Of a DNA stretch of 64,000 nt, positions 46,890 to 55,438 are shown in pieces; positions within the stretch are counted from its first letter, which is position 1; each line of letters opens with the position of its first letter. The stretch lies in contig NZ_LSRE01000016.1 of NCBI RefSeq assembly GCF_001575205.1, positions 33,874 to 97,873 of the forward strand, in the 5' to 3' direction. The position numbers were made by a program, and so were the translations under genes. The DNA comes from Tsukamurella pseudospumae (GTDB taxonomy: Bacteria > Actinomycetota > Actinomycetes > Mycobacteriales > Mycobacteriaceae). Under the pieces are notes generated by a model. That model saw nothing but the letters and a program-made list of their open reading frames with translations. It ran no database searches and was not told where the DNA came from.

Positions 46890-48866
46890 GTGGATCACAC
46901 GACGGCGTTGGTCAACCTGCCGGAGGCACTGCTGCCTCCGCGGTTGGTCACTGCCGTCGTCCCCTCGGCGAAGCTCGGAGAGATGCTGGACGAGCAGCGT
47001 CGGGTCGAGAACCGCGCCTTCTGCCGAACGATGACGGCGACGTACGCGCTGTTCCGCGACCGGTACGGCGAGCGCGAGTCGGCGTTCCTGTCATCGGACA
47101 TCGAGCAGGGGGCGGACTTCTACGCACGCCGGCAGGAGCTGTCGCTGGCGTACTCGGCGCTCAAGGCGGAGGTGATGGTCGCCCTGCTTCTCGGCCCCAC
47201 CGCGGCGGAGACGGCGATCGACCAGGCGATCGGTTTCGTCGAACGGCTGCCGCGGGTGTTCGCGCTCGTCGACGCGAACGTGATCTCCGCGCGCGGCGGG
47301 CAGGAGGCGCTGAGCCGGTGCCGCGCACTGTCGACGGCGCAGGCGCTCGAGTTCGACGAACGCCTCGCCGCGGTGCTCACGGCCTGCGCGGAGCAGCTGA
47401 CCGCGATCCCGGCGTTGCGGGAAGCCGCGGACCGGATCGTGCACGACATCGACCCCGCGGCGGCGGAGCGGCGGCGCAAGCAGGCCGAGGAGGATCGCAC
47501 GTTCACCGTGCGGCCCGCGGACGACGGTATGGCGATGGCGTACGCACTGCTCACCGCACACGAGATCCGGGAGCTCGAGTCCCGGGTCGACGAGGTCGCG
47601 GAGACCGCGTGCGACTGCGATCCGCGCACGGCGTCGCAGCGGCGGGCCGATGCGTTCGTCATGCTGTTCCGCGGCTTCACGACGCTGGGGTGCCGATGCG
47701 CCGTCCCCGTGTGCCGCTTCGCCCCGATCCGGCACGCCGGTGAGGGCCAAGAGGATTCCGACGGTGCGCGCGTCATCGTCCGGTACCGCACCCTCGTCCA
47801 CGTGGTGGTCAACGGGAAGACCCTCGCCGATCCTACCGATACCGACGCCGCGTACCTGATCTGCCACGGCCCGATCACGGCCGAGCACGCCCGCGAGGTC
47901 AGCCGCCGCGACGACGCCGTGATCCGCCCCTTCGGCCAGGAGCTCGACGACTCCCCCACCGCCGAGTCGGCGGCGGACGCCGATCCAGCAGCGACCACCA
48001 CCGCCGAATCGACTGCGCCGAAACCGGGCTCGATGTACCGGTGGTCCGGCATCGATCTGGTGCACCGTCGTCCGGTGGGGATCCTGCTCGCGGCGCGCTG
48101 CCGCCGCGCAGGCTCCCCGGCGAACGGGGCGGGCGCAGCGGACACGGCCGGTGCGGCAGACACTTGTAACGCAGCAGCCTCGGACAGTGCAGCAGGCACC
48201 CGTGACGCAGCGGCCACGGCCGCTGCCCGGCGGCCGCACACTCGCCCCACACCGACTCACTCCCCGCGAGCACTGAGCCCTCGGGCGCTGGTGATCGCGC
48301 AGGGCAGCACGGGGTACCGGTTCTCGGCGGATCTGAAGAGGTACTTCCACATCCTGTTCCCCCGCTGCGTGTTCCCGATGTGCACGCGGCCGGCGTCGCG
48401 CTGCCAGATCGACCACAGGCGCGAATACGACCACGCCGACCCCGAGCGCGGCGGAGCCAGCACCGCCGACAACGGACAGCCCTTGTGCCTGCCCCACCAT
48501 CAGCTGAAAACGGCGGGGATCTGGGTCGACGCCCACCTGCCCGACGGCCGCATCCTGTGGACGGGACCGAACGGTCGGCGGGTCGTCGTCGACCCGTCGG
48601 GCACGATCCTGGGCCTGTTCCCCGACCTGACCCGCATCACGTGGACGAGTCCGCCGGCGGCACCGTCGAAGCCCCGGAGCCCCGGCGGTCCCACCCGGCT
48701 GCAGCAGGAACACGATCGGCGCGAACGGATCCGAGAGCGGAACATCGGGGAGCTCCTGCGCGCACAGGAACCGGTGAGCGCGATCGAGCAGCGCCTCGGC
48801 GCCGTCCTCGCCGGCTCGGCCCCCGCGTCCCTCCCGCCGCCGGACGACGAACCACCGCCCTTCTGA
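46890..48866 (+). CDS. 13E12/DUF222 family HNH endonuclease-like protein
   Basis: 658 residues. The long N-terminal helical part (DUF222-like) contains FVERLPRVFALVDANVISARGG. An Ala/Thr/Ser-rich low-complexity linker of about 60 residues follows (near 415–475). The C-terminal HNH unit reads CVFPMCTRPASRCQIDHRR, then NGQPLCLPHHQLK, with zinc-knuckle cysteines and the HNH histidines intact. GTG 46890 has TACGAT 6 nt upstream. The family (REP13E12 in M. tuberculosis) occurs in many scattered copies in mycolata and is associated with phage integration sites. Nuclease activity is inferred. Confidence 0.87.
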   Translation: MDHTTALVNLPEALLPPRLVTAVVPSAKLGEMLDEQRRVENRAFCRTMTATYALFRDRYGERESAFLSSDIEQGADFYARRQELSLAYSALKAEVMVALLLGPTAAETAIDQAIGFVERLPRVFALVDANVISARGGQEALSRCRALSTAQALEFDERLAAVLTACAEQLTAIPALREAADRIVHDIDPAAAERRRKQAEEDRTFTVRPADDGMAMAYALLTAHEIRELESRVDEVAETACDCDPRTASQRRADAFVMLFRGFTTLGCRCAVPVCRFAPIRHAGEGQEDSDGARVIVRYRTLVHVVVNGKTLADPTDTDAAYLICHGPITAEHAREVSRRDDAVIRPFGQELDDSPTAESAADADPAATTTAESTAPKPGSMYRWSGIDLVHRRPVGILLAARCRRAGSPANGAGAADTAGAADTCNAAASDSAAGTRDAAATAAARRPHTRPTPTHSPRALSPRALVIAQGSTGYRFSADLKRYFHILFPRCVFPMCTRPASRCQIDHRREYDHADPERGGASTADNGQPLCLPHHQLKTAGIWVDAHLPDGRILWTGPNGRRVVVDPSGTILGLFPDLTRITWTSPPAAPSKPRSPGGPTRLQQEHDRRERIRERNIGELLRAQEPVSAIEQRLGAVLAGSAPASLPPPDDEPPPF

Positions 48867-48889
48867 CCGTGCCGCCGCTCGCTCCGCTC

Positions 48890-50356
48890 CTACCGCGGGG
48901 CGAGCAGCCGGATGACGGCGTCCGCGCGCGTCTCCGGGATCACGGCGTAGGACAGCAGAAGGCCGGAGCGCTCGTGGGGGCCGGCTGCTCCGGGCCCGGA
49001 GTCTCGGTGGCCGGAGTCTCGGAGGCCGGTGTCTCGGAGGCGCGTACCGCGGAGGTCCGGTCCCTGCAGGGCGTGGGCGGAGACGGTGCTCGCCCGGTAG
49101 CCGTGGTCCTCGAGGTTGTCGAGCACGGCGGCGAGTGCCGCGGGCGACCGGAAGTCGACGGTGAGGTGCAGGCCCGCCTCGACGCCGATCACGTGCGCGT
49201 CCGGAACGTGCAGCGCGAGCGCGCGCCGCACCGCGGCCCGGCGCGCACCGTAGGTCCGGCTCGCCCGCGCGATGTGGTTGTCCCACCCGCCGGAGGAGAT
49301 GAAATGCGCGAGCATCGTCGCCGCGGTGCCGTCCACGCCCGCACCGGATCCGTTCCCGGCGTTGGGCAGGTCGTGACACCGCTTCGGGAGAACGGCCCAG
49401 GCGATCCGCAGCAGCGGGCTGAGCGCCTTCGAGGCGGTCCCGATGTAGACCACCGACTCCGGGTCGAGGCGGTGCAGCGCCGGCAGTGGGGCCACGTCGT
49501 AGGAGAACTCGCCGTCGTAATCGTCCTCCAGCACGAGGCCGCCGGTCGCACGAGCCCATCGCAGCAGAGCGAGCCTGCGCGACATCGACATCCGCACGCC
49601 CGTCGGGTACTGGTGCGCCGGCGTGACGTAGACCAGGCACCGTCGATCGGGGAGCCGGTCGACGACGAGCCCCTCGTCGTCGACGGGAACGGACACGACC
49701 CGATCGCCGGTGGCGCGGAAGGCGTCGAACGCCCGCCGGTACCCGGGGTCCTCCATCGCGATCGGCGCACCGAACCAGTCGGCGATCGTGCGGAGCGCCG
49801 GGTTCACCCCGGGGAACAGGCGGATGTCCGACGGTGCGCACACCACCGCACGGCTCCGGCGCAGCTGCGCCGCCAGCACCACGCGGAGCTCGGCGATCCG
49901 CGCGTCGAGGTCGGCGGGAGCGGTCAGCCGGGTGGCGTGTCGCCACGAGCGGCGCCACCGCCGCTCGTCGATGAGCGCGACGTCCGGCAGACCGGGCTCG
50001 AGGCTGATCACCGGCCGCGCCGGCGGCGGAGGCGGGGGCACCGTCGGGCCCGGGGACAGCAGGGCGTGCGCAAGGCCGTCCGACCCGTCCGCGATCGTGG
50101 TTCCGCTCCCCGGCACCGTGCGCGCCACACCCAACGCAGCGAGGGTGTCGTAGGCGACGGTGACCGTGCCCCGCGGAACCTCCAGGCGCACGGCCAGCGC
50201 GCGCGAGGAGGGCAGACGATCGCCCGGGTGTACCGTCCCGCGGTCGAGCCCGTCGAGTACGAGGTCGACGATCGCCTGGGGAGCGCCTCGGCCGTCGTCA
50301 CGCGGCGGCAGCGGCGACGGCCACAGGTCGGGGATCTGTGCGGGAGGCCGAGGCAT
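48890..50356 (-). CDS. MocR/PdxR-type regulator (GntR HTH fused to aminotransferase-like domain)
   Basis: 488 residues from ATG 50356; TATTCT ends 6 nt upstream. The N-terminal GntR winged helix is in GDRLPSSRALAVRLEVPRGTVTVAYDTL. The aminotransferase fold-type I domain includes LVLEDDYDGEFSYD and the PLP lysine in GTASKALSPLLRIAW. Such proteins sense PLP, aminobutyrate or similar ligands. A three-unit 15-bp tandem repeat lengthens the C-terminal part (LRDTGLRDSGHRDSG). Divergent from a pyridoxamine 5'-phosphate oxidase-like gene with a strong palindrome between them. Confidence 0.9.
   Translation of the reverse strand: MPRPPAQIPDLWPSPLPPRDDGRGAPQAIVDLVLDGLDRGTVHPGDRLPSSRALAVRLEVPRGTVTVAYDTLAALGVARTVPGSGTTIADGSDGLAHALLSPGPTVPPPPPPARPVISLEPGLPDVALIDERRWRRSWRHATRLTAPADLDARIAELRVVLAAQLRRSRAVVCAPSDIRLFPGVNPALRTIADWFGAPIAMEDPGYRRAFDAFRATGDRVVSVPVDDEGLVVDRLPDRRCLVYVTPAHQYPTGVRMSMSRRLALLRWARATGGLVLEDDYDGEFSYDVAPLPALHRLDPESVVYIGTASKALSPLLRIAWAVLPKRCHDLPNAGNGSGAGVDGTAATMLAHFISSGGWDNHIARASRTYGARRAAVRRALALHVPDAHVIGVEAGLHLTVDFRSPAALAAVLDNLEDHGYRASTVSAHALQGPDLRGTRLRDTGLRDSGHRDSGPGAAGPHERSGLLLSYAVIPETRADAVIRLLAPR
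48998..49042. repeat. 15-bp tandem repeat, three units, in the MocR gene
   Basis: Units at 48998–49012, 49013–49027 and 49028–49042 (ggagtctcggtggcc, ggagtctcggaggcc, ggtgtctcggaggcg). They preserve frame and encode the pentapeptides L/H-R-D-S/T-G. Confidence 0.88.
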
Positions 50357-50374
50357 CGCCCCAGAATACTGGCG

Positions 50375-50396
50375 ACCGGTTTCGGCGGAAACCGGT
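50375..50396. promoter_or_regulatory. Operator between MocR gene and flavin oxidase gene
   Basis: ACCGGTTTC (50375–50383) and GAAACCGGT (50388–50396), perfect 9-bp arms with a GGCG centre. It lies about 20 bp upstream of the MocR start and 38 bp before the divergent gene. Confidence 0.75.
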
Positions 50397-50433
50397 AGCG
50401 ACAGCATGCCGGTATCGATGCCAGGATCGTCCC

Positions 50434-51063
50434 ATGGAGACACTCACCCGGTACCCGGACCGCGGCGGCGACCGCGCCCTGCTCGACGACGTGCTCGACG
50501 ACGGGCTGGTCGCCGTCCTGTCGACGGTGGTCGACGGACTGCCCTGGTCGGTCCCCATCGCCTACGTCCGCGTGGACGACCGCATCGTCCTGCACGGCTC
50601 GACGGGCGCGGGCGCGCTGCGCCGGGTCGCGGCGGGTGCTCCGGCCGCGCTGACCGTGACCCACGTGGACGGGCTCGTCGTGGCCGACACCGCGTTCGAC
50701 CGCTCGATGAACTACCGGTCCGCGGTGGCCCGCGGGAATCTCGCGACCGAATCCGCGGACGCCGCGGAGCTTCTCGACCGGTTCGTCGACGGGCTGCTCC
50801 CCGGGCGGAGTGCTGAGCTGCGGGCCAATACCCGCAAGGAACTCGCCGCGACGCTGGTCCTCACGCTGCCGATCACGGCGGACAACTGGATCGCCAAACA
50901 CAGGACCGGCGGCGCGTCCGCGAGCGAGGGCGGCTGGTCCGGGGTGCTGCCGGTCCGCACCGGCTACACCGCGATCGAGCCCTCGCCCGGAGCCGACGGG
51001 GAGGTTCCGGCGTCGGTGCTGACGGCGTTCGCGAGCAGCCCGCTCGCGGCCGCGTTCTCCTGA
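50434..51063 (+). CDS. Pyridoxamine 5'-phosphate oxidase-like FMN-binding protein
   Basis: 209 residues. LDDVLDDGLVAVLSTVVDGLPWSVPIAYVRVDDRIVLHGSTGAGALRR is a split-barrel FMN-binding region in form (read as separate motifs: VLSTVVDGLPWSVPIAY, then VLHGSTGAGALRR). AFDRSMNYRSAVARG and a Trp-containing NWIAKHRTGG follow. The family includes flavin oxidoreductases and nitroimidazole-type reductases, so PLP synthesis is not implied. Control by the divergent MocR protein is likely. The last 100 bp are antisense to the end of mqo. Confidence 0.8.
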   Translation: METLTRYPDRGGDRALLDDVLDDGLVAVLSTVVDGLPWSVPIAYVRVDDRIVLHGSTGAGALRRVAAGAPAALTVTHVDGLVVADTAFDRSMNYRSAVARGNLATESADAAELLDRFVDGLLPGRSAELRANTRKELAATLVLTLPITADNWIAKHRTGGASASEGGWSGVLPVRTGYTAIEPSPGADGEVPASVLTAFASSPLAAAFS

Positions 51064-52412
51064 TCCTCGCCGAATCCCCAGCGCGCGAGCAGGTCCTGCA
51101 TGATCGGAACCGCGGTACTCGCGCCGGGGGACGCGCCGAGAAGGCCGGCGATGGTCCCGTCGGCGGCGGTCACCAGCTCGGTACCCTGCTGGAGCACGCC
51201 GACGCGACGGCGGTCGGGGGTGACGAGCTGAGCGCGCTGTCCGGCGGCGATGAGCTCCCACTGCGCCGGGTCGGCGTCCGGGTAGTACCGCTGGAGCTGG
51301 GCGAACCTCTTCCGCTTCCCGGCGGCCAGCTCGGTGATCAGATACCGCACCAGCGAGAGGTTCTGGGCCATCGCCGCCGCGATCACGTGCAGGTTGCCGG
51401 GCCGCAGCGTGGTGAAGAAGTCGGCGAGGCTCCCCCGCTTGAGCAGCTTGGTGCTGAACGTGGCGTACGGGCCGAACATGAGGTGGTCGGCACCGTCGAC
51501 GTACCGGCGGTCCAGGTGCGGAACGGACATGGGCGGCGCGCCGATCGCGGCCTGCCCGTACACCTTGCCGTTGAGGCGGCGCGCGACGTCGGGTTCCGAG
51601 CAGCGCAGGAACGCGGCCCCGACCGGCAGCACCGCGTAGCCGCGCACCTCCGGGACCCGCGCGCTCTGCAGGAGCCGCAGCGCCTTGCCGCCGGCACCCA
51701 CGAAGACCCGGCGGGCGCGGATCTCGAACCGGCCGTCGGGGACGCGGCCGCGCACCGTCCAGCCCGCGAGGGTGCGGCGCAGCCGCGTCACCTCGTGCCC
51801 GAACCGGACCTCGCCGCCCGCATCGGTGATGATCGCCGTGAGTCCGCGAGTCAGGGCGCCGAAGTCGACGTCGGTGCCGCCGGGGTGCCGCGTGGCGGCC
51901 ATCCGGCCCCACTGGGACTCCGGACCGCGGCCCTCCATCACCTGCGGTGCCCACTGCCGGATCGTCTCCGGGTTCTCCGTGTACTCCATCGCGGCGAACG
52001 CCGGGTGGGTGCGCAGGGTCTCGTGGCGCTGCCGCAGGTAGGTCATATCGCGTTCGCCGAACACGATATCCAGGTGCGGGGTCGCGTGCAGGAAGTCCCC
52101 GTCCAACCGACCCGCCGCGACGAGCCCGTCCCACCAGGCACGGGTCCGGCCGAACTGCTCGGCCATGGAGATCGGCTTCGCGCCGTCGGTGGGATCGGGC
52201 ATGTAGTTGAGCTCGCAGAAGCCGGTGTGCCCGGTGCCCGCGTTGTTCCACGGGCCGCTGCTCTCGGTGGCGAGGGCGTCGGCGCGCTCGAGCAGCACGA
52301 TCCGCAGGTCGGGCCTGCGCTCGACGAGCATCGCGCCGAGCGTCGCGGACATGATGCCGCCGCCGATCAGCACGACATCGGCGTCGAATCCCCGGGTGGA
52401 GTGGGTGGCCAT
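50964..52412 (-). CDS. mqo: Malate:quinone oxidoreductase
   Basis: 482 residues from ATG 52412 with AAGGAGG upstream. The FAD dinucleotide fold is in DVVLIGGGIMSATLGAML. Mqo signatures SSGPWNNAGTGHTGFCELNYMP (given here in part: GPWNNAGTGHTG, CELNYMP), GGTDVDFGALTR, HLMFGPYATFSTKLL and the late GLLGASPGASTAVPIM are intact. A peripheral membrane enzyme oxidising malate to oxaloacetate and passing electrons to quinone. Divergent from a LysR gene. Stop TAG at 50964–50966 lies within the convergent oxidase gene. Confidence 0.94.
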   Translation of the reverse strand: MATHSTRGFDADVVLIGGGIMSATLGAMLVERRPDLRIVLLERADALATESSGPWNNAGTGHTGFCELNYMPDPTDGAKPISMAEQFGRTRAWWDGLVAAGRLDGDFLHATPHLDIVFGERDMTYLRQRHETLRTHPAFAAMEYTENPETIRQWAPQVMEGRGPESQWGRMAATRHPGGTDVDFGALTRGLTAIITDAGGEVRFGHEVTRLRRTLAGWTVRGRVPDGRFEIRARRVFVGAGGKALRLLQSARVPEVRGYAVLPVGAAFLRCSEPDVARRLNGKVYGQAAIGAPPMSVPHLDRRYVDGADHLMFGPYATFSTKLLKRGSLADFFTTLRPGNLHVIAAAMAQNLSLVRYLITELAAGKRKRFAQLQRYYPDADPAQWELIAAGQRAQLVTPDRRRVGVLQQGTELVTAADGTIAGLLGASPGASTAVPIMQDLLARWGFGEDQENAAASGLLANAVSTDAGTSPSAPGEGSIAV

Positions 52413-52431
52413 CGGATCCTCCTTGAACGGT

Positions 52432-52460
52432 GAGCGGTACCGAGTGATCGGGTACCGCTC
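52432..52460. promoter_or_regulatory. Large inverted repeat upstream of mqo
   Basis: GAGCGGTACC (52432–52441) and GGTACCGCTC (52451–52460) are perfect 10-bp inverted repeats with a 9-bp spacer, 20–48 bp before the mqo ATG. A second smaller one, CAAT-GAAGT-ATTG (52490–52502), lies closer to the LysR gene. One may be a LysR site; the larger could also form a 5'-leader hairpin. Confidence 0.6.
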
Positions 52461-52520
52461 CAGCATCGATCGATCGTCACTCATCCGTCCAATGAAGTAT
52501 TGCGTCGGTATGATCCGATC

Positions 52521-53396
52521 ATGGATCGATGGCTGAGCCTGTTCGCCCCGCAGCTCCAGGCGCTCGCCGAGCTCGCGGCACACGACGGACACATGACCCG
52601 CGCCGCGACCGCACTCGGGATCCCGCAGTCCTCGATGAGCCGGCGGATCCACGCGCTGGAGACCGACCTGGGCACACCTCTGTTGATCCACGCCGGGCGC
52701 ACGGTACGACTCACCTCGGCCGGTCAGGAGCTCGCGCGACGGGTCCGGGATCCGCTGCGCGAACTGGAGATCGCGATCGACGCGGTGGTCGGCGAGACCG
52801 ACGGCGAGCACGGCACCGTCCGGTTCGGATTCCCGCTGACCATGGGCGCGGGCCTCGTCCCCGACCTGCTCGCCGCGTTCCGACGGGCGCATCCGGGGAT
52901 CACCGTGACCCTCAAGCAGGCTCACGGCTCCGAGCTCGTGCACGATCTCGAGACGGGGTCACTCGATCTGGCCGTGACGATCCCGCCGCCGGACCGGCTG
53001 CCGCACACGATCATCGGGTCACAGGAGATCCTGGTGGCACTGCCCCGCGGCCACCGCATGGCGCACGCACAGCGAATGCCCCTCGCGCGGCTGCACGCCG
53101 AGACCTTCATCGCCAACCCCGCGAGCTACCACCTGCGGTCCGCCACCGAGCAGTGGTGCGCCGCCGCCGGTTTCACGCCCGACATCGCCGTCGAGGTCAC
53201 CGAGTTCGCGACGATCCGCGAGCTCGTGGCGCGCGGCCTGGGCGTTGCGCTCCTCCCGCACGACGACCGCGCACCGTCGGACGTGGTGGAGGTGCCGCTG
53301 GCGGGCGAGCACCGCCGGGCGATCGCCCTGGCTCGCGCCACCGCGACGGTGGCACCGGCCGTCCGGCGCCTCCACGACTTCATCCCGACGTTCTGA
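52521..53396 (+). CDS. LysR family regulator beside mqo
   Basis: 291 residues from ATG 52521, with TATGAT (52509–52514) 6 nt upstream, a leaderless start. HTH: HDGHMTRAATALGIPQSSMSRRIHALETDLG. The effector domain is of normal length. It is divergent from mqo and may control it in response to a C4-dicarboxylate or a related signal; the ligand is not evident. Confidence 0.9.
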   Translation: MDRWLSLFAPQLQALAELAAHDGHMTRAATALGIPQSSMSRRIHALETDLGTPLLIHAGRTVRLTSAGQELARRVRDPLRELEIAIDAVVGETDGEHGTVRFGFPLTMGAGLVPDLLAAFRRAHPGITVTLKQAHGSELVHDLETGSLDLAVTIPPPDRLPHTIIGSQEILVALPRGHRMAHAQRMPLARLHAETFIANPASYHLRSATEQWCAAAGFTPDIAVEVTEFATIRELVARGLGVALLPHDDRAPSDVVEVPLAGEHRRAIALARATATVAPAVRRLHDFIPTF

Positions 53397-53402
53397 GGCC
53401 GA

Positions 53403-53915
53403 TCAGGCGGGACAGGTCAAGCGCACCTCGAACGACTTCTTCACCTGGGTGATACCGCCCTGATCCACGGAGCCGGCGAGCCCGCTCGCGGTACCGGAGA
53501 TCACGTAGGACCCGCCGTCGACTGCGGTCGTGAACGGCTTGTCCCCGAGCAGGACTCCGACGCGCACACTGAACATCACCGTCTCGGTAGTGGGTGCACC
53601 GCCCGTGCGGAGGGAGACCATCGGTGCGTACTCGGGCGCGTTCAGCGGGTCGGCCGGACTGGCGACCACGCTCCCCGCAGCGACCCTGCAGTCCATCGCG
53701 ATCCGCTCTGCACCCGGCGGAACGGCGCCGTCGAGCTTCACCCTCGCAACCCCCTCCCGCGCACCGCCGCTCGCAGGACGACCGGGCGTCGGAATGCCCG
53801 ACGAGGCCTGCGCGGGACCGGCACCCTCGGGCACCGCCGTGCCCGCTGTCGTCGATGAGCAGGCCGCCAACAGCCCTGCCCCGCACACCAGCGCGGGAAG
53901 CTTCGATCGCGTCAT
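53403..53915 (-). CDS. Second LpqH-like lipoprotein
   Basis: 170 residues from ATG 53915. Lipobox LAAC at about 16–19, then a Pro/Ala/Ser-rich linker, then a beta-rich domain. GGSYVISGTASGLAG and VKKSFEVRLTCPA parallel RYTISGTAQG and VKKPFEIVVSCS of the lipoprotein at 46236. Two cysteines (AMDCRV, LTCPA) sit at matching places, so it is a diverged paralogue of the 19 kDa family. Confidence 0.78.
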   Translation of the reverse strand: MTRSKLPALVCGAGLLAACSSTTAGTAVPEGAGPAQASSGIPTPGRPASGGAREGVARVKLDGAVPPGAERIAMDCRVAAGSVVASPADPLNAPEYAPMVSLRTGGAPTTETVMFSVRVGVLLGDKPFTTAVDGGSYVISGTASGLAGSVDQGGITQVKKSFEVRLTCPA

Positions 53916-53948
53916 AGCGCAATTCCACCACACCGCGGAATCGGACCA

Positions 53949-55379
53949 TCAGCCGAGCAGCAGCTTCTTCTGCACCTTGCCCATCGGGTTGCGCGGGAGG
54001 TCGTCGACGAAGCGGATCTCGCGGGGCCGCTTGTGCTTGCTCAGCGTCTCGCCCACGAACGCGATGAGCAGCTCCGCCGCGGCGCCGGGGTCGGCGGGCG
54101 GCTCTCCGTCGGTGACGACGAACGCGACGAGGCGCTGCCCCAGGTCCTCGTCCGGAAGACCGACGACGGCCGCCTCCCGGACGTCGGCGTGCCCCAGCAG
54201 CGCGGCCTCGATCTCGCCCGCGCCGACCCGGAAACCGCCGGTCTTGATGAGGTCCGTGGACGCGCGGCCCACGATGCGGTGGAAGCCGCCCGCGTCGATG
54301 ACCGCGACATCGCCCGTGTCGAACCAGCCGTCGCCGACCCAGGATTCGGCCGTGGCCTCGGGGCGACCGAGGTACTGGGTGCCGACCATCGGGCCGCGGA
54401 TCTGCAGCGCGCCGATGGACTCGCCGTCGTGCGGTGCCTCGTCGCCCGATTCGGCGATGATCCGCGACTCGACGCCCGTGATCGGCAGGCCGACCCAGCC
54501 GGGACGGCGCTCGCCGTCGGCACGCGCGCTCACGGTGATGAGAGTCTCCGTCATCCCGTACCGCTCGACGATCTCGTGGCCCGCCAGCTCTCGGATCCGC
54601 TCGAACACAGGAGCGGGCAGCGGCGCGCTACCGGAGATCAGCAGGCGCGCATCACGCAGTGCCGCAGCGGATTCCGGATCGCGGGCGATTCGCGACCACA
54701 CGGTGGGCACGCCGAAGTACATCGTGCCGCCCGCCGACGCGTAAGCCTCCGGCGTGGGTCTGCCCGTGTGCACGAGCGGGCTGCCGATCCGCAGCGGGCC
54801 GAGGACGCCGAGGATGAGCCCGTGCACGTGGAACAGCGGAAGGCCGTGCACGAGCGTGTCGTTCGCCGTCCAGTTCCAGGCATCGGCGAGACCGTCGATG
54901 CACGCGGCGATCGCCTCGCGGCGGATCGGGACGCCCTTCGGGGCGCCGGTCGTGCCCGACGTGTACATGATCAGCGCGGTCGCGCGGGCCGGCGGCTCCG
55001 GCAGTGCGTGCCAGCCGCGGGCGTGCTCGCGAACGGGGACCGCGGGCAGCCCGTGCGGGTCGGCGGGCGTCGCGCCCAGCCACGCCTGGGCGCCGGAATC
55101 GAGCAGCACGTGGTCGATCTCAGCCGTGCCCGAGTCCGGGGGGACGGGGACCACGGGGACGCCGGCGCGCAGCCCGCCGACGATGGCGATGACGGTGGCG
55201 AGGGTCGGCTCGGCCCACACCGCGACGGGGCCGCGCACGCCGAGGCCGTTCAGCCGCTCGGCGACGGCGGTGGTGGCACCGATCAGCTCGGTCCGCGTCA
55301 GCGTCCTGCCCCCGACGGTGACGGCCGGCTCACCGTCGGAGCCGGGCGGGACGGGGGTCACGGTGTGCGGTAGCAGCAT
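53949..55379 (-). CDS. Acyl-CoA synthetase (FadD36-like)
   Basis: 476 residues, close to mycobacterial FadD36 (about 473) and to malonyl-CoA synthetases. MYTSGTTGAPKGVPIRR, ERYGMTETL, DGWFDTGDVAVID, IVGRASTDLIKTGGFRVG and the C-terminal lysine in NPMGKVQKKLLLG are all intact, giving both half-reactions. Substrate may be a short or medium, possibly dicarboxylic, acyl chain. ATG 55379 has TAGGCT 6 nt upstream (leaderless); the 59-bp upstream gap is AT-rich. Confidence 0.9.
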   Translation of the reverse strand: MLLPHTVTPVPPGSDGEPAVTVGGRTLTRTELIGATTAVAERLNGLGVRGPVAVWAEPTLATVIAIVGGLRAGVPVVPVPPDSGTAEIDHVLLDSGAQAWLGATPADPHGLPAVPVREHARGWHALPEPPARATALIMYTSGTTGAPKGVPIRREAIAACIDGLADAWNWTANDTLVHGLPLFHVHGLILGVLGPLRIGSPLVHTGRPTPEAYASAGGTMYFGVPTVWSRIARDPESAAALRDARLLISGSAPLPAPVFERIRELAGHEIVERYGMTETLITVSARADGERRPGWVGLPITGVESRIIAESGDEAPHDGESIGALQIRGPMVGTQYLGRPEATAESWVGDGWFDTGDVAVIDAGGFHRIVGRASTDLIKTGGFRVGAGEIEAALLGHADVREAAVVGLPDEDLGQRLVAFVVTDGEPPADPGAAAELLIAFVGETLSKHKRPREIRFVDDLPRNPMGKVQKKLLLG

Positions 55380-55438
55380 GGTCCCAGCCTATGCTCACAC
55401 TGCTCGAACATGAGACAGCCATACAATAACTCGCTCAA

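Noticed and set aside
47091..49958. A 955-codon minus-strand frame across the HNH and MocR genes
   Set aside because: It runs through two unrelated genes on different strands and has only low-complexity sequence.
50434..51063. Assignment as pyridoxine 5'-phosphate oxidase PdxH
   Set aside because: The split-barrel fold fits but PdxH-specific PLP-binding motifs were not recognised, so only a general FMN-binding family call is made.
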